Assembly: GCF_040115645.1 (NCBI RefSeq) | Contig: NC_089546.1 | Location: 3,073,001 to 3,137,000 of the forward strand | Direction: 5' to 3' | Length of the DNA stretch: 64,000 bases | Origin: Euwallacea fornicatus | Lineage: Eukaryota > Arthropoda > Insecta > Coleoptera > Curculionidae | In this document: positions 11,001-22,463 of the stretch, one piece after another | How positions within the stretch are numbered: the stretch's first letter is position 1 | How the letters are laid out: every line of letters begins with the position of its first letter | The notes under the pieces: generated by a model | What the model saw: the letters and a program-made list of their open reading frames with translations, nothing else | Database searches by the model: none | What the model was told of the DNA's origin: nothing | Made by a program: the position numbers and the translations under genes

Positions 11001-14000
11001 ATTGTCGTTACTCCAGTGACGACAGTTATGTCTGTTTAAATGTAACATGGTACTAAAGTAATCACAGAATTCTAATCGACCTAATTTCTTATAAGGAAAT
11101 CATCATTATTTGATTCCTGTACTAGTTTTATCACGTAAGGGTGAAATTTTACTTCTTTTAAAATTCTATGCACAGTACTTTTGAAACACTGGATTCCTCA
11201 GTAATCTTTCCTGTAAATCATCTGTTGTCCATTAATCATAATCCAGAACTGCAATTTAGGCTTCAAAATCTCTCATTGAGCAGTCCACTTCATGTTTCTA
11301 TTTTAGACGGAACCAGTGTAGTTGAAAATCATTAAAAACTTATAAAAACAAGGATAGCATATCATTGTGTGTGGCATGATTTAAATTAAATGTACGAACT
11401 GCCGTTTATGCAGAAATATTGTTTTTGCAATACAGACTCAAAATCTTGATTCTCTCTTATAACGTATAAACCATTTTAACCAAATTGAAAATTAAACGGA
11501 CTGCAAGGTGATGTCTTGACACAAAACACTAAAACCTCTAGGTGCAGAGAAAAATATCAATAAATTGTTCCTCCGTAAAAATTAGGGTTTATTAGTTTTA
11601 AGGGGAATGTTAGAAATGTCAATGTTATTGATAGGTTTGGGACATCGAGACCTTTTGAGTCTAACTGTACACTTCCAGCATTTATTACAACATTAATCGT
11701 TAAAATCATATTGTTGGCTTTTGCTTAATTTCTATAAGACCTACATACAAAAATAAAAAATAAAGGCTTGCCCACGTAAAGAATAAAAATACCTTTCAAA
11801 CGAAGTATAACACAATCCTTTTTCCAATTTAAAAATTTCAAAAGGGCAGTTTTCAGAGGTAGAGAGATGACACTTCGAAAATAACTTTTTTATCAAATGA
11901 TTCCACCTTCGCTATCAATGTTGACGGGTTTTAGAATTTTTTCTTTAACAAATAACAGGAAAGTTATTAAAGGTAGACACGTTTTCCTGAGACACCCTTT
12001 ATATCAGAATAACCTGTTCCCATGTTCCCCAATCCCTATCTAAAAAAACGAAACTTTCAATCATTTTACGGACTATCAATTTTTCATTGCATTGAGGCCT
12101 TAATAAAACTTAATTTTGAAACGGAACATTTCTTTGAAAGCTTTGCCTATGTTCAAATAGTAAATTGGAATCGGCAAAACAACCTGTGAACAATCTGTGA
12201 AATATCCATCAGATGATAGGGCTTTTTTGACCCATTTACTCACTTGAAAGAATCGTATGGAGAAAAGGTTAAGGCAGAACGTATTAAACCGATTCACTCA
12301 CCGACCAATTTCGCTCAAATATCTTTCTTATGGGTTCTGCGTTAATCTCACCTCCATTCGGTTTTTCCATTTATTTGGACAAAGAGGTCAAATTGAACGT
12401 ACCATATCACATACTTAATAATTTCATATTGTCGCTTTGGAATAAGTTTAATCGTCATTTCTATTACTAAAATTATGTTTTTCGGAATTACAACAGTGGA
12501 CTTAAGAGAAAAAAATTGACCCTCTAGAAACCCGTATGAACACAGATTTGCTTTCGAAATTAGCATTGGGTAGAGAATTTTTCTTTTTCATATTTAGGCC
12601 AATGCAGTCTCAAAACCTCGCAATCATATTGGAAGAAATAACGAAAAAGTATTTGTTTTATCTTGATACTGAACTAAGTTAAATGTAAATTAATGATAAT
12701 TCCGACAGAAAATATGAGTAGAACTGCAAAACACCCCATGGGACATTTTCATGTTCTGAATTCTTGCACTTACCACAAATCTTCAAAGTTGCTAAATTTC
12801 TCCATTTACATATCAATAAGAGCATGATACATACAATTGTCTTCGTAATGATCTTACTTATAAACTGCTCAATTCTATACCTACCTTTCTGGATTATCTA
12901 TGGCCATCTGCACCGCCTTTTCTCCCAATTCGTCAAATTCCAGAGCATGCATTTCAGCAAATATATCCCTTACATGCTCTAAGTCCTTCGTGTCAGACAC
13001 AAACCGCTTTAATACTCCGGGCATTGCTAAAACTTGCTGTACCTTCTTGGTTCCGGCCAAGTGGTATTGTATGGAGGGACACTTGATTGCTCTAGATCTT
13101 AACTTTGACTTGCTTCAATATAATATGAATCATAACTATTCGACCTTACTTTTCAATGAGGAGCCGGGCTTGCCATTCGTTTTGAGTTGGATACTGGACT
13201 GGAGAATATCCTGAGCGATAGTACACTACACTCACAACAAAATTATCTCTAAAAATCGTTTATTTTTTGCTGCCCCTTTTTGGTTTTTGAGTCTACATAC
13301 ATAACAAGTTGTTTATCTTCGCTCAATCTTCCCCGATCATGCACTTCAGTCAAAGTCCTTCTAATCATCTTTACTTCAGGGTTCATCTTCTTCAGCTCAA
13401 ATTCATGAAATCTTTGATCACAGATATTATAGGTCACGTCCTCAATAATCATTAAAATGGCTGCTTTTGGATCAGAGTAAATAGTCCAGGCTTCTAGGAG
13501 TCCGGTAACTATCCCAGCCAAAGCGTTATTCTCTGGTAACTAAAATGCTTGATTATAGTGGGGTATTTTGGTATTTAAAATGGTTCTTACGTTGCGTAAT
13601 TTGTCGTAATGTCCCAGTTCCTCTAAAACAAACCTGAAATATGATAATTTAAAGGACCATCAAGGGTATGTAGATGCAAGCAATGAAATAAATACACTTG
13701 CACATTTGCTGCGCAACGCCCTGTATTGCCCAAGTTTTTACAAGAAATAACACTTTTATATTGAATACTTATCTAATGCAATATTTAGAATGAAATTACA
13801 GTAAATTATTAGTAATTTACGTGAAATTTTAGAAATTATAATAAAAAACGCAAAAGTTGTAAAATGTGATATTTCTAAGAAATAGTCAAATATTTATTAA
13901 AACATTGTTTTTTTTGCGTGTTAATATAAAATTTAATAATTAGTACTTAATTATATACCCCTTTATTTCCAAAACTTATTAACATTTAGTGGGCACGGAG

Positions 14001-15840
14001 GCGATAAGTCGCTGGCCGTACTCGACAGGTATTTTCTTCCATTCGTTGTGGGTTACAGCCCATAAATCTTTCATAGAAGTCGATCTTCTTTCTTTTAAGG
14101 GGGTTCTCCAGTACCGTCGAAGGTTCTCTATAGGATTTAAGTCTGGCGACTGTGAGGGCCAATACATAACATCAATAGAATGCGTGATGAACTAATTTTG
14201 CACAATCTTTGTCGTGCGCTTTGGGTTGTTATTTTGTTGAAAAACCCATCACAAAGACATGGTTTCCTCGGCATATCGTAACATATGGTTTTTTAAAATG
14301 TTTAAATACGACTCTTTAGTTAGAATTCCACCAATTTTTACGAAAGAATCCATCCTAGTCCAAAAAACACATTCCTAGATTTTTATTTCACCACCTCCGT
14401 GGTTTGCGATCTTCACCCTATGTTTATATGGAATTCAACGCCGATCTTGGATTGCTTCGCACCAATCCCGAACTATCTAAACTAAACAACATAATCTTGG
14501 ATTCCTCACTCCACAGAATGTTTTAGTATTTTTTTTTAATTTCGTCTCCCGACCATTCTTAGTATTTTCGTTCAAGATTTCTCCTAGGAGCGTTGTGCGA
14601 ATTATCCAAACACCGACACTGGCGTTTGACCTAATAGTCTGTAGTTGACTTAGTAAGTATTCCTTAAGCCGTTTTAAAAGTTTCTTTCTCTACCATTCGC
14701 ACAATTTTTCGATCCATACTAGGAGTAGTTTGCCGAGCTGCATTTTTGTTTTCTTGATACGGATGACTTTAAAAGTGTTCTGGACCATTCCAACAGAACA
14801 TCGAACAGCTCTTGCAATAAACGGGAACAATGCTACATCAACTTTTAGATTCCTTATTAAAAATTTTTCTTCAGGAGAACAATTCTTGTTACGATCCATT
14901 TTTCTATAGGAAACAACAGGATATTCGAAGCAAATAAAGTTTCAAAAACTGATGTCCTATCTACCAAAAATTTTTATCGCAAAAATCAATACTCACTAGA
15001 TAACGTCACGAGACGGTTATAATGATATCTGTCAAAAAGCACTTAGACAGAAACAATTGAATTTTCCAAATTTTGAATTTTTTGTAGATAAATGTTCTAT
15101 CATAAAGGGAAATATACATCACACCTACCTAACTGACTTAATTCCTGATAAAATTAGTAGGTTTTAGCAATTACAAGGTTCGTAATAAGTTGATGGGTGT
15201 ATCTATTTCATTGCTCACATTTGCGGGTGCAAGTACTTATTGATCGCCAATGAGGCCGGACCGAGCCATCCGAAACCAGCGGCAATAGTGTTAAACTCCA
15301 CCTGCTTCCACGTGTCCAAAGAATCCAACATTAAATCATTACGCACTAATCCTAAACTTATGGGCTGAAATTTGTCATTGAAGATGACATGGAAGCAGTA
15401 CCAAAAGGATGTGTCACCTGATTAATTCCCTCCTTAAGAACCTCCTCCCATATTTTGTACAAGTTGGCAGTAAACTCATCCACTTGTATGGTGACCTTTA
15501 AAGCGTCCCTCAGAAAAACCTCATCGTGAGCCACTTTATGCATAAGTTCATTCAGTGTTGTCTAAAATTTCATGAAACTTATGTTCTGATTTGTGCGATA
15601 AAAACATGATCCACATCACAGTACTTGAATTTCGACTGCCTTGTGGAAAATTTTCCTAGGGAAAGCGGTGGGTAGTAATACAAATGGGGCGAAAGTGAGA
15701 GAATCCTCAGAGAAATTGACCTTGGACCTAATCCCTATTCCATTCATAACTGCCCAATCCTTTGTCTTGGAGACGAGTTCTCGAAGTTCCTCGTCCTCTA
15801 AGGAAATATGAACGCTCGCGGGAAGTCTCGCTTTTGACAT
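8061..15840 (-). CDS. GSS: glutathione synthetase, tandem copy A (10 exons, 479 aa)
   Basis: This eukaryotic-type glutathione synthetase catalyses ATP-dependent ligation of glycine to gamma-glutamylcysteine and is a cytosolic homodimer in known members. Exons, read on the minus strand: 15840-15625, 15561-15418, 15364-15237, 13633-13591, 13539-13301, 13248-13150, 13097-12885, 8778-8659, 8354-8247, 8190-8061. All have GT-AG borders, matching phases and no internal stop. The 479 aa compare with about 474 in human. The ATP-grasp glycine-rich loop (KPQREGGGNNIY) is in exon 8. The Arg-x-x-Tyr of the substrate loop (YYRSGY) is in exon 6. The alanine-rich lid (NEGGVAAG) is in exon 10. The Mg-binding Glu and Asn in EFNTI are in exon 3. 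Exon 3 is the 'AAGFGWLG' type, lacking the two pocket serines of human GSS. Introns 3 and 7 carry transposons, and the 52-nt intron 5 is tiny. It looks functional. Confidence 0.9.
8928..9977 (+). mobile_element. non-autonomous TA-flanked transposon with HTH-only ORF
   Basis: This 1.05 kb element sits in intron 7 of glutathione synthetase copy A. It has TA on both sides, CAGTGTGAC ends and long inverted repeats of roughly 220-250 nt by eye (8928-9180 against 9745-9977). The middle holds an intact open frame. From its methionine at 9376 or 9388 it runs to a stop at 9625-9627 and includes the stretch NLSVREKTEIVRLVGYNVRS. This resembles the N-terminal helix-turn-helix of insect mariner-like transposases (the region often annotated DUF4817). 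No catalytic DDE domain follows, so it cannot self-mobilise. Confidence 0.75.
10221..11999 (-). mobile_element. mariner-superfamily transposon relic
   Basis: This is a 1.78 kb TA-flanked element in intron 7 of glutathione synthetase copy A. The left end is CAGGGTGTCCCAGGGAAACG. The right end is its near reverse complement, followed by TA at 12000-12001. The inverted repeats extend about 220 nt (10221-10440 against 11775-11999). The minus strand carries a broken transposase. Around 10560-10800 it reads, with frame changes, HFEQDG, GRGIGRRDTVEW followed by an ARFPD remnant, and a terminal MRRHFENHV. This is the order found in insect IS630-Tc1-mariner transposases (QDGAPPH, WPPRSPDLTPLD, GGHFE). 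It is inactive. Confidence 0.8.
13660..15236 (-). mobile_element. Tc1-like transposon relic at an exon edge of GSS copy A
   Basis: The minus strand encodes a decayed Tc1-type transposase. Its N-terminus starts at 14899 (MDRNKNCSPEEKFLIRNLK, then an HTH), and its C-terminus ends at 13982 with the catalytic SQSPDLNPIEN motif near 14100-14160. Stops and frameshifts interrupt the rest. Inverted 22-nt blocks at 13676-13697 and 15197-15218 agree at 20 of 22 positions and mark the inverted repeats. The outer boundaries are approximate. The right edge abuts the 5' splice site of glutathione synthetase exon 3, which ends at 15237. Confidence 0.75.
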
Positions 15841-17344
15841 ATTAATAGTGTAAGTGCTGCTGTAAATTGTAATAAAATATAATATGATATATTATAAATT
15901 ATTAAATATTAATAAAACGCATCTACGCAACAGACACCTTAACTGTCACAACATTGAATAACTTTCGTCTTTTTACCCTCAACAATTTGATTTTTTTCTG
16001 CGTTACAGTAAATATGATTCGAATAAATATTGAAACTAAGCTTCACGTAAATAAGTAACACATACATACCTATTGTTTCGGGACTTAATTTTGCACGTAG
16101 CACTATGAAAACTGAAGCCGTAACTCATGTAAATGGCTTAAAATATGTCTACCCACTACCGCAAATAAGTAATATAAAAATTGTAACTGAGATTAAAAAT
16201 CAATGCCCGTAACGAATGAGGCAATAGAATCAGATAAAAATATGTGGTGAAGAAATCTCTCTACAGACAATTATGCAAGTCGCTTTAATAAGTAATGTTC
16301 TAGGTTTTGAAAGATGACACACTCAGTTCCTCAATATCATGTTTCAATAAAACAAACGGTGGGTGAATAATAATAGATTTATTCATATGTCTTTATTGGT
16401 ATATTTATTAACACTTAATAAAAATTAAATGGAATTACACTCTCAAACTCAATTGTGGTTCATTATTTTTAGTTCAAGTTCGATGATCAATAAATGACTG
16501 TTTTTGTTGGTGTAGCAATAATACAGCAATATCATTATTTTATAAATAAATATCGCCAATTGTCAACTAAATATAGTATGCGCACCACGCTACCATATAG
16601 TTTTGTATAGAACAAAACGCAGGTGCTACTAAAGTTTACTTAACTGCTTACCTACCTACGTATACCACTAAGTTTCTGTAACGCACAACGTATGTATATG
16701 GCTAGCTTTTATCAGTACTGTACTTTGTAACTAAGGCAATATGTGAAATACGATAATGTTTAATTCATAACTGCTCAAATCCGGACATGTGCTGATCACC
16801 TATTACAAGTCAAAATTTGCGACATGACTTAAATATAATTAAAATTAACTAGCATCGATTCTTTAACTAGATACATATTGCAAGGGATGATAAAATTACT
16901 TCAAAAATACGCTCAATTGCATAAAAATGGACACATTAAAATTTTGATGAATGAGAATCATATAGAAACTTTTTTATTCTCTGTCCAATTTTGATGATTT
17001 ATTCAACGTTTTTTTATTGGGTGAAAATCGTCAAAAATCGATCAGTTGTATCCAGATTTAGTGAATGCAGCTGAATATATGTATATGTCTTATACAGCAA
17101 CAAATAAAGTATCAAATAAGATGTTTCTTTTTCAATTCGATTTTTTCAGTTTTCTATTAAATTATGATTTTGTACTAAAATATCAGCAATATTGTAAGAA
17201 CAATTTATTGGAGCTGCATCGTACGCGTAAAAAGAGGTATCTGTTAACGCTTTAAATACCTACTTCACATGTGGAGTACCTACTACATCAACAAAGCATT
17301 TGCGACAATTAAATAAAAAATGTGTAGAGTACAGAGTAGGTACA
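15841..17344. other. 5' flank of GSS copy A and intergenic DNA
   Basis: The minus strand has a credible 3' splice site (tttacag) about 20 nt before the ATG of copy A. It also has a possible 5' splice site of an upstream leader exon near 16070. A non-coding first exon and promoter therefore probably lie around 16.0-16.2 kb. The remainder, to the next transposon relic, has no supported gene. Confidence 0.35.
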
Positions 17345-18043
17345 CAGAGTGTCCATTAAATATTCTGCAAAATTCAGGAGGTTATTCCCTGCATTATTCT
17401 AAGAATATTTTGTCCTTTGACAATTTTTAAAAAACTTAGTTGTTTCAAAGATACAGAGCAAGAAAAATTTTCATTTTATTACTAAATGTAACATGTAAAA
17501 CTTTTTAAACTACAAGAACTGTTGAAAAAGACTGTTTCTAACTACGATGCAAGAATCTAATCTTTTCCTCATTAACTGATGAACTCTTTAAAAAACACCA
17601 GGATCGTTTCTTATTGAGATACACCCAGCAATTATCCGATTTTTCATACCTTCCACATTTTTCTACTTTTTTTCCACAAACCTTTCAAGCTATTCATCAA
17701 CGTCTCCGTGAAAGCACATTAAAACGAAATGGACGATCAGGAAAGCCAGTTAAAGTAAGAACACTAGAAGTGGAACACAATGTGCTGGGCATGATAGGAA
17801 AGATCCAGGTGTTGACGCTGATTCTTTTTAACCGATAAAGTGAATTCCTCAAGTAATAGATTGGTCGAGATAGATTTAATACACGACTGTTTCACTCAAG
17901 GTAGTCATAATCAACAATTTTCTAGATTAAGAAGCTTTGCAAATATTAAGCAATAAAATATTTCTATTTTCGAAAATTTTCTCACTATATTGTGGGAACA
18001 AAAAGATTTTTTTTAAATAATCAATAAACAATAGGACGCCCTA
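17345..18043 (+). mobile_element. truncated mariner-like element with HTH fragment
   Basis: This is a roughly 0.7 kb element. Short degenerate ends (CAGAGTGTCC on the left, the reverse complement of TAGGGCGTCC on the right) define approximate borders. The plus strand around 17605-17838 encodes FQAIHQRLRESTLKRNGRSG followed by KPVKVRTLEVEHNVL. This matches the N-terminal helix-turn-helix and linker of the insect mariner-like transposase family also seen at 18269-20463. No catalytic domain remains. Confidence 0.6.
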
Positions 18044-18268
18044 TATATATTTACTCACAACAAAGCATTTGTTTTCGTTAAGTAATAGTAGCAGTAATAT
18101 ATACTTGAACCATTAATAAATATTAGTATTATCCTTTTGTGACACACGTATGGCACTAGCCTCTCAACCCACTTCCTTAGTCTTTGTAAGAAGCATGTTA
18201 AACCTTATACGGTCATTCTTTCACTGCACAACCCCTATATTTCCACTTGAACCGGGGATACTTGTATA

Positions 18269-20463
18269 CAGGGTATTAGGGAAATAACTTTCGTAAATTT
18301 AACCAACGTTTAAGAACATAATTTTAAATAAAAAGTTTCTTAAACTAGGGTCGAAAATTAGATGGTTTTTATTAGAAAAAGGGTTAAAGTTGACAATCGA
18401 AAAACTAGATTATATGGTAAAATTTGAATAAATGTGTCAAAACGAGTTTGACAAGTATTGACTGTTTTACAAAAAAAAACTTAAATTAATTAGCAATGGC
18501 ATTGCCAGAAGCAATTTAAAACCGAATTAATAGTTGAGATTTTAGCGAAATCTAACTCGTCAACGCTGCTTTACCAATTGTATGAATTTATTCTGATAAT
18601 TTTTTTGCATTTCCGATGGACCCGAATTTATCAGTATATTCATTGACCTTTAATTTAATATTTGGTGAATTAACTTCGATATAAAATAAACAAAAACGTA
18701 TTCACTGCTTGAATATTACGATATGATTTTGATTTATGGAGAGGCTTTACAAAATTCTAAAGAGGCCAGGCGAATTTACGACAATCATTATCCAGAAAGA
18801 CAGCTATCAGCTCGACAAACATTTATTCAATGTGTCTAAAGACTTCTGGATACAGGTAGCATAATTCCTAAATACCAAGGATGAGATCGAGCGCGAGAAG
18901 TCGGTCCAGAAACTGAAAAAGAAATTTTAAACTTCATGGAAGAGGATTCAACAAAAAGTACAAAGAGTACTGTGCGCTAAGAAGGTGTTTCCCAAAAAAT
19001 TACTCTACCCGTATAATGTACAAATAGTTCAAGCTCTTTTACCGGTTAATTTTGCATCAACGCAACAATTTTGTGAACGGTGTCTTGAATTGCAACAAAA
19101 AATCCAAATTTCTTGTCTGGTATTTTATCGACGGACGAAGTTTGTTTTACACAGAATAGAATTTGGAATTTTCACAATTTTCATGATTGAGCGGAAGAAA
19201 ATCCCCATGTAATAACCCCAAAAAAAAATTCCAACATGAATTTTCAATAAATTTGCAGGCTGGGATTATAAGAAATCAGCTTAAAAGGCTTATTTGTTTT
19301 AACCCAAAGATTAAATGGACAATACTATTTAAATTTTTTAACCAATGATTTGCCAATTTGTTAGAAAATGTGCATCTTCAATTGCGTGCGATTGTGTGAT
19401 ATTTACATACATGATGGAACTCCAGCACACATAAGCCGTCCAGTTACTGAGCGCTTAAATAATAATTTTGGAAATAGATGGATAGGAAGAAATGGTCCCA
19501 ATCGTTAGCCTGCCAGATCTCCGGATCTTAATCCTCTGGATTTTTTCTTTAGGGGTTTCATGAAAAACTTGGTTTAGGCTGCCTAAATAAGGGATGAAAA
19601 TCATTTGTGATGACGCATTTTCGATGCTACCGATCACATTAGGAATATTCCAGTGATTTTTCAAAGTGTGCGGGAAAAAATTGACTAAAACGATGTCAAG
19701 TTTATATACATTCAAATGGTGGACATTTTGAACGCTTAATTTAAAAACCTAATAACGAGGTTCTGAGGTAAATATGGTGAAAAAGTAATGGCGTGATGCT
19801 ATTACAAATGTACATACATAATTAGGTACTTGTTGAATTTGTTAAATTACAAATCTATATATAAAATTAAAATCTAAATAGTAATAGATTAATAATAATT
19901 TCGGCATTGTTGTCTCATGTCGTGTCGCACCAAGCTGATTCACGTATATATAAAAAGGGAAATATTTCTTGTAATCTTTCACGATGCTCGTACCGCAGTA
20001 GTGTTTGTGCCGTTTATAAGTAAGTCTGTTGGTACACTCTTGTTTTGTTAATCCCAATTTCCACTAAATATCTTCATAATTTCCAACAGTACTATTAACA
20101 GTTGATAATAATAACTTAAGGGAAGTAGTTTTATCTAACTAATGAAGAATTATTTGATATTTTTTTAATTAGTCCCTTAATACTTTAACAAAATACCTAT
20201 GTAAATACATAGCCCGGAATCAGAAAGAAAAAATTCGTGCATAAACACATAGTTTTTGTCGCTGTTTCGTATCAAAATACTCACCCACGCGATTTTAGAA
20301 GTATGACGTGACTTTGCCAATATCCAGAAGAATAACATAATTTCCGATCTGTTTTCCCGGGAAATGGTTGGATTTAGGACACCTGTAGTAAGGAATTTTT
20401 TTGTTTAAAATTATGTTTTCTATAGTTGATTAAATTTACGAAAGTTATTTCCCTAACACCCTG
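18269..20463 (+). mobile_element. mariner-superfamily transposon relic (with nested repeat)
   Basis: This element is flanked by TA (18267-18268 and 20464-20465). Its inverted ends begin CAGGGT.TTAGGGAAATAAC and stay similar for about 70 nt. The plus strand carries a transposase pseudogene from about 18724 to 19740. An HTH start (MILIYGEALQNSKEARRIYD) is followed, after stops and frameshifts, by a WAGIIGNQL-like block near 19260. A degenerate catalytic PARSPDLNPLDFFF block follows at about 19505-19550, then a terminal NGGHFER near 19717-19737. A 258-bp repeat at 19831-20088, also found at 33140-33398, lies between the pseudogene and the right end and is probably a later insertion. Confidence 0.85.
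19831..20088. repeat. dispersed 260-bp repeat, copy 1
   Basis: This stretch aligns almost end to end with 33140-33398 in the same orientation. By eye more than 80% of positions agree, including long shared runs such as 'gtatataaaaagggaaatat' allowing one mismatch. Both copies begin near 'gttga.ttgttaaattacaaat' and end at 'aatttccaaca'. It encodes nothing convincing and the class is unknown. Confidence 0.7.
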
Positions 20464-21187
20464 TAGAATCTATAAATGAGAATCTGTAGTATGCAGTCAT
20501 GGTTTAGTGGCTATTCTGTGGAACTTTTGTGAACTTCCAGCCGATGTCCTACCTTTCCATTAGGGAGCAGAACATGGACACCCAGTGAATCTAAATTTTT
20601 TTTTCTAAGTTATCAACCTCATGAAGTATATGATATATTCTTCGTTTCTGGAAAAATTGTTAGAAATAATTACCTAAAGTTAAAAGGTCAGTCATATGAA
20701 AAAAAGTTTCCATTTTGAAAGAGTTTTAATATATCGAACACGACGTCGCTAAAATTTCAAGATAGATATATAGTAATTTGTTATAAGGTTATCAGGATAG
20801 CCAAGGAAACTGTGGCGATAATTAGACTTATGCAACTTACCCCTGTAATTGGCTAGTTGTTAATTCCGCGCAACAATGAGGCACTGTAAATCACATTATT
20901 GTAATACTAAATTCCATAGATGAATGATATTTTTTTAATTTAAGCTTCAGGCACTATCGGTGTCATCAAACTTTAATATTATTTATATACTAATTGAAAC
21001 AACAGTTAAGGGGATAAATGTAAATCAGTGACTTGTGTTAAAACAAAAATAAAGAAACTAGATTTTCTTAGGATATTAATTTAAAAATCTATTTATATAA
21101 AATATATATCAACTTTCATAAACAATGTTTTTTTAAGACACTTGAAGCTTAAAATGATTTAAGAGCTATCTAAATGAACCTTAATTA
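20464..21187. other. intergenic, nothing recognised
   Basis: This is AT-rich sequence between two transposons. I found no open frame with homology and no internal repeat. Confidence 0.4.
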
Positions 21188-21550
21188 CAGAGTGGTCGTT
21201 TGAAAGCGAAACACATGCAGTTTTGAATAGCTTAGAGAATTTATGAAAAACGCTTCGATGCTTAAAACATATTTTTGAAAGGGAAACATTTTGGGCTAAT
21301 TCCGACTCCTTAATCTGCACTGGGGTTATGAAGGACATTCAAATATTTAAAAAAATGACTTGTCACTTGACTCCCTTTATTTAAGATTTTGGAAAGAGCA
21401 GACTCCCACTTAAGCGGTTGCAGGTAAGGGAATCTGAATTAACCTAAAATGTTTCCCCCTCAAAAATAAGTTTTACGCATCCAAGCGTTTTTCATAAATT
21501 CTCTTAGCTATTCAAAATTGCGTGTGTTTCATTTTCAAACGGCCGCCCTG
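21188..21550. mobile_element. TA-flanked MITE
   Basis: This is a 363-bp palindromic element with TA on each side (21186-21187 and 21551-21552). The ends are CAG.G.GG.CGTTTGAAA, and the inverted repeats run for about 130 nt with few mismatches. Shared blocks include 'ttttgaatagct' and 'gagaatttatgaaaaacgct'. It has no coding capacity. TA flanks and CAG-type ends suggest a Tc1/mariner-mobilised MITE. Confidence 0.85.
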
Positions 21551-22463
21551 TATATATAAGATCAATATTACATTTGACTAGTAGCTATTAAATTTTACAA
21601 ATCTGGAAAATTACAAAACATGTGAGAATTGCTCATGCATTCTTCTTTCATTCACATCACATTACTTTGAAATTAATATATTAAGGATATTTATGCGTTA
21701 CTTAATAAAGGCCCCCTATGAATAATAGGTCATTAGATCGACCTTGAAAAGTTATGATAGGAGTATGGAATCCATTTTCTTCTAACTTCAACCATTAGAA
21801 AGCTAGAACCATTAAAAAAGTAAAAAATGTAATATTGTAAACTTTAATATTTCCTAAACAATTCATAATCGGAATCGACTGTTATATGAAGTAATAGCAA
21901 AGTTTTGACATGAATTCAAAAATCCAATAACAAATAGCTCATTTCAATTATAAATCTTTTTCAAGTTGCTACTCAACCGTCATTTATCATCTTTTGACAT
22001 TGGGATTTATGTCAACATTTAGCACTTATACAGTAGTTACACTTTACCAAGGCTTAACTTTCTATAAAGAGGGTTGCCTTTATTTATAATCGCGATGTTG
22101 TATGTGTAACAATAGCAAATATAGATTTTTCTTCACCTACTTGGATTCAAATCTCAAAAGAAAATTTCTGTGAATTGTTAAACAATTCGGAAAGTATTTG
22201 TAATGAAAATTGACTTCTCTTCTTATCCTAAAATAAGCAGCTTGATATTCCTGCCATATTACTATAGCACTATATCGACCTATTCTGCAACTACAAAGTA
22301 ACAAACTACAAAAGTAAAGCTTTCTTGATAAAATATTAAAGGCACGTAATAAATGGCGATAATGTAATAATAACTACCATAAAAATAACAAATCCTATAG
22401 CCACTATACTACTTAGGTATGGTCCACAATTTACAAGTCAATTTTCTTAAGTGTGGTTGCCAG
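21551..22463. other. 3' flank of GSS copy B
   Basis: This is probable 3'UTR and intergenic sequence downstream of the minus-strand stop of copy B. A minus-strand AATAAA (plus-strand tttatt at about 22079-22084) is one candidate polyadenylation signal. No other gene is seen. Confidence 0.3.

Noticed and set aside
13979..14195. Plus-strand open frame over the Tc1 relic in copy A
   Set aside because: It is antisense to the recognisable transposase C-terminus on the minus strand.
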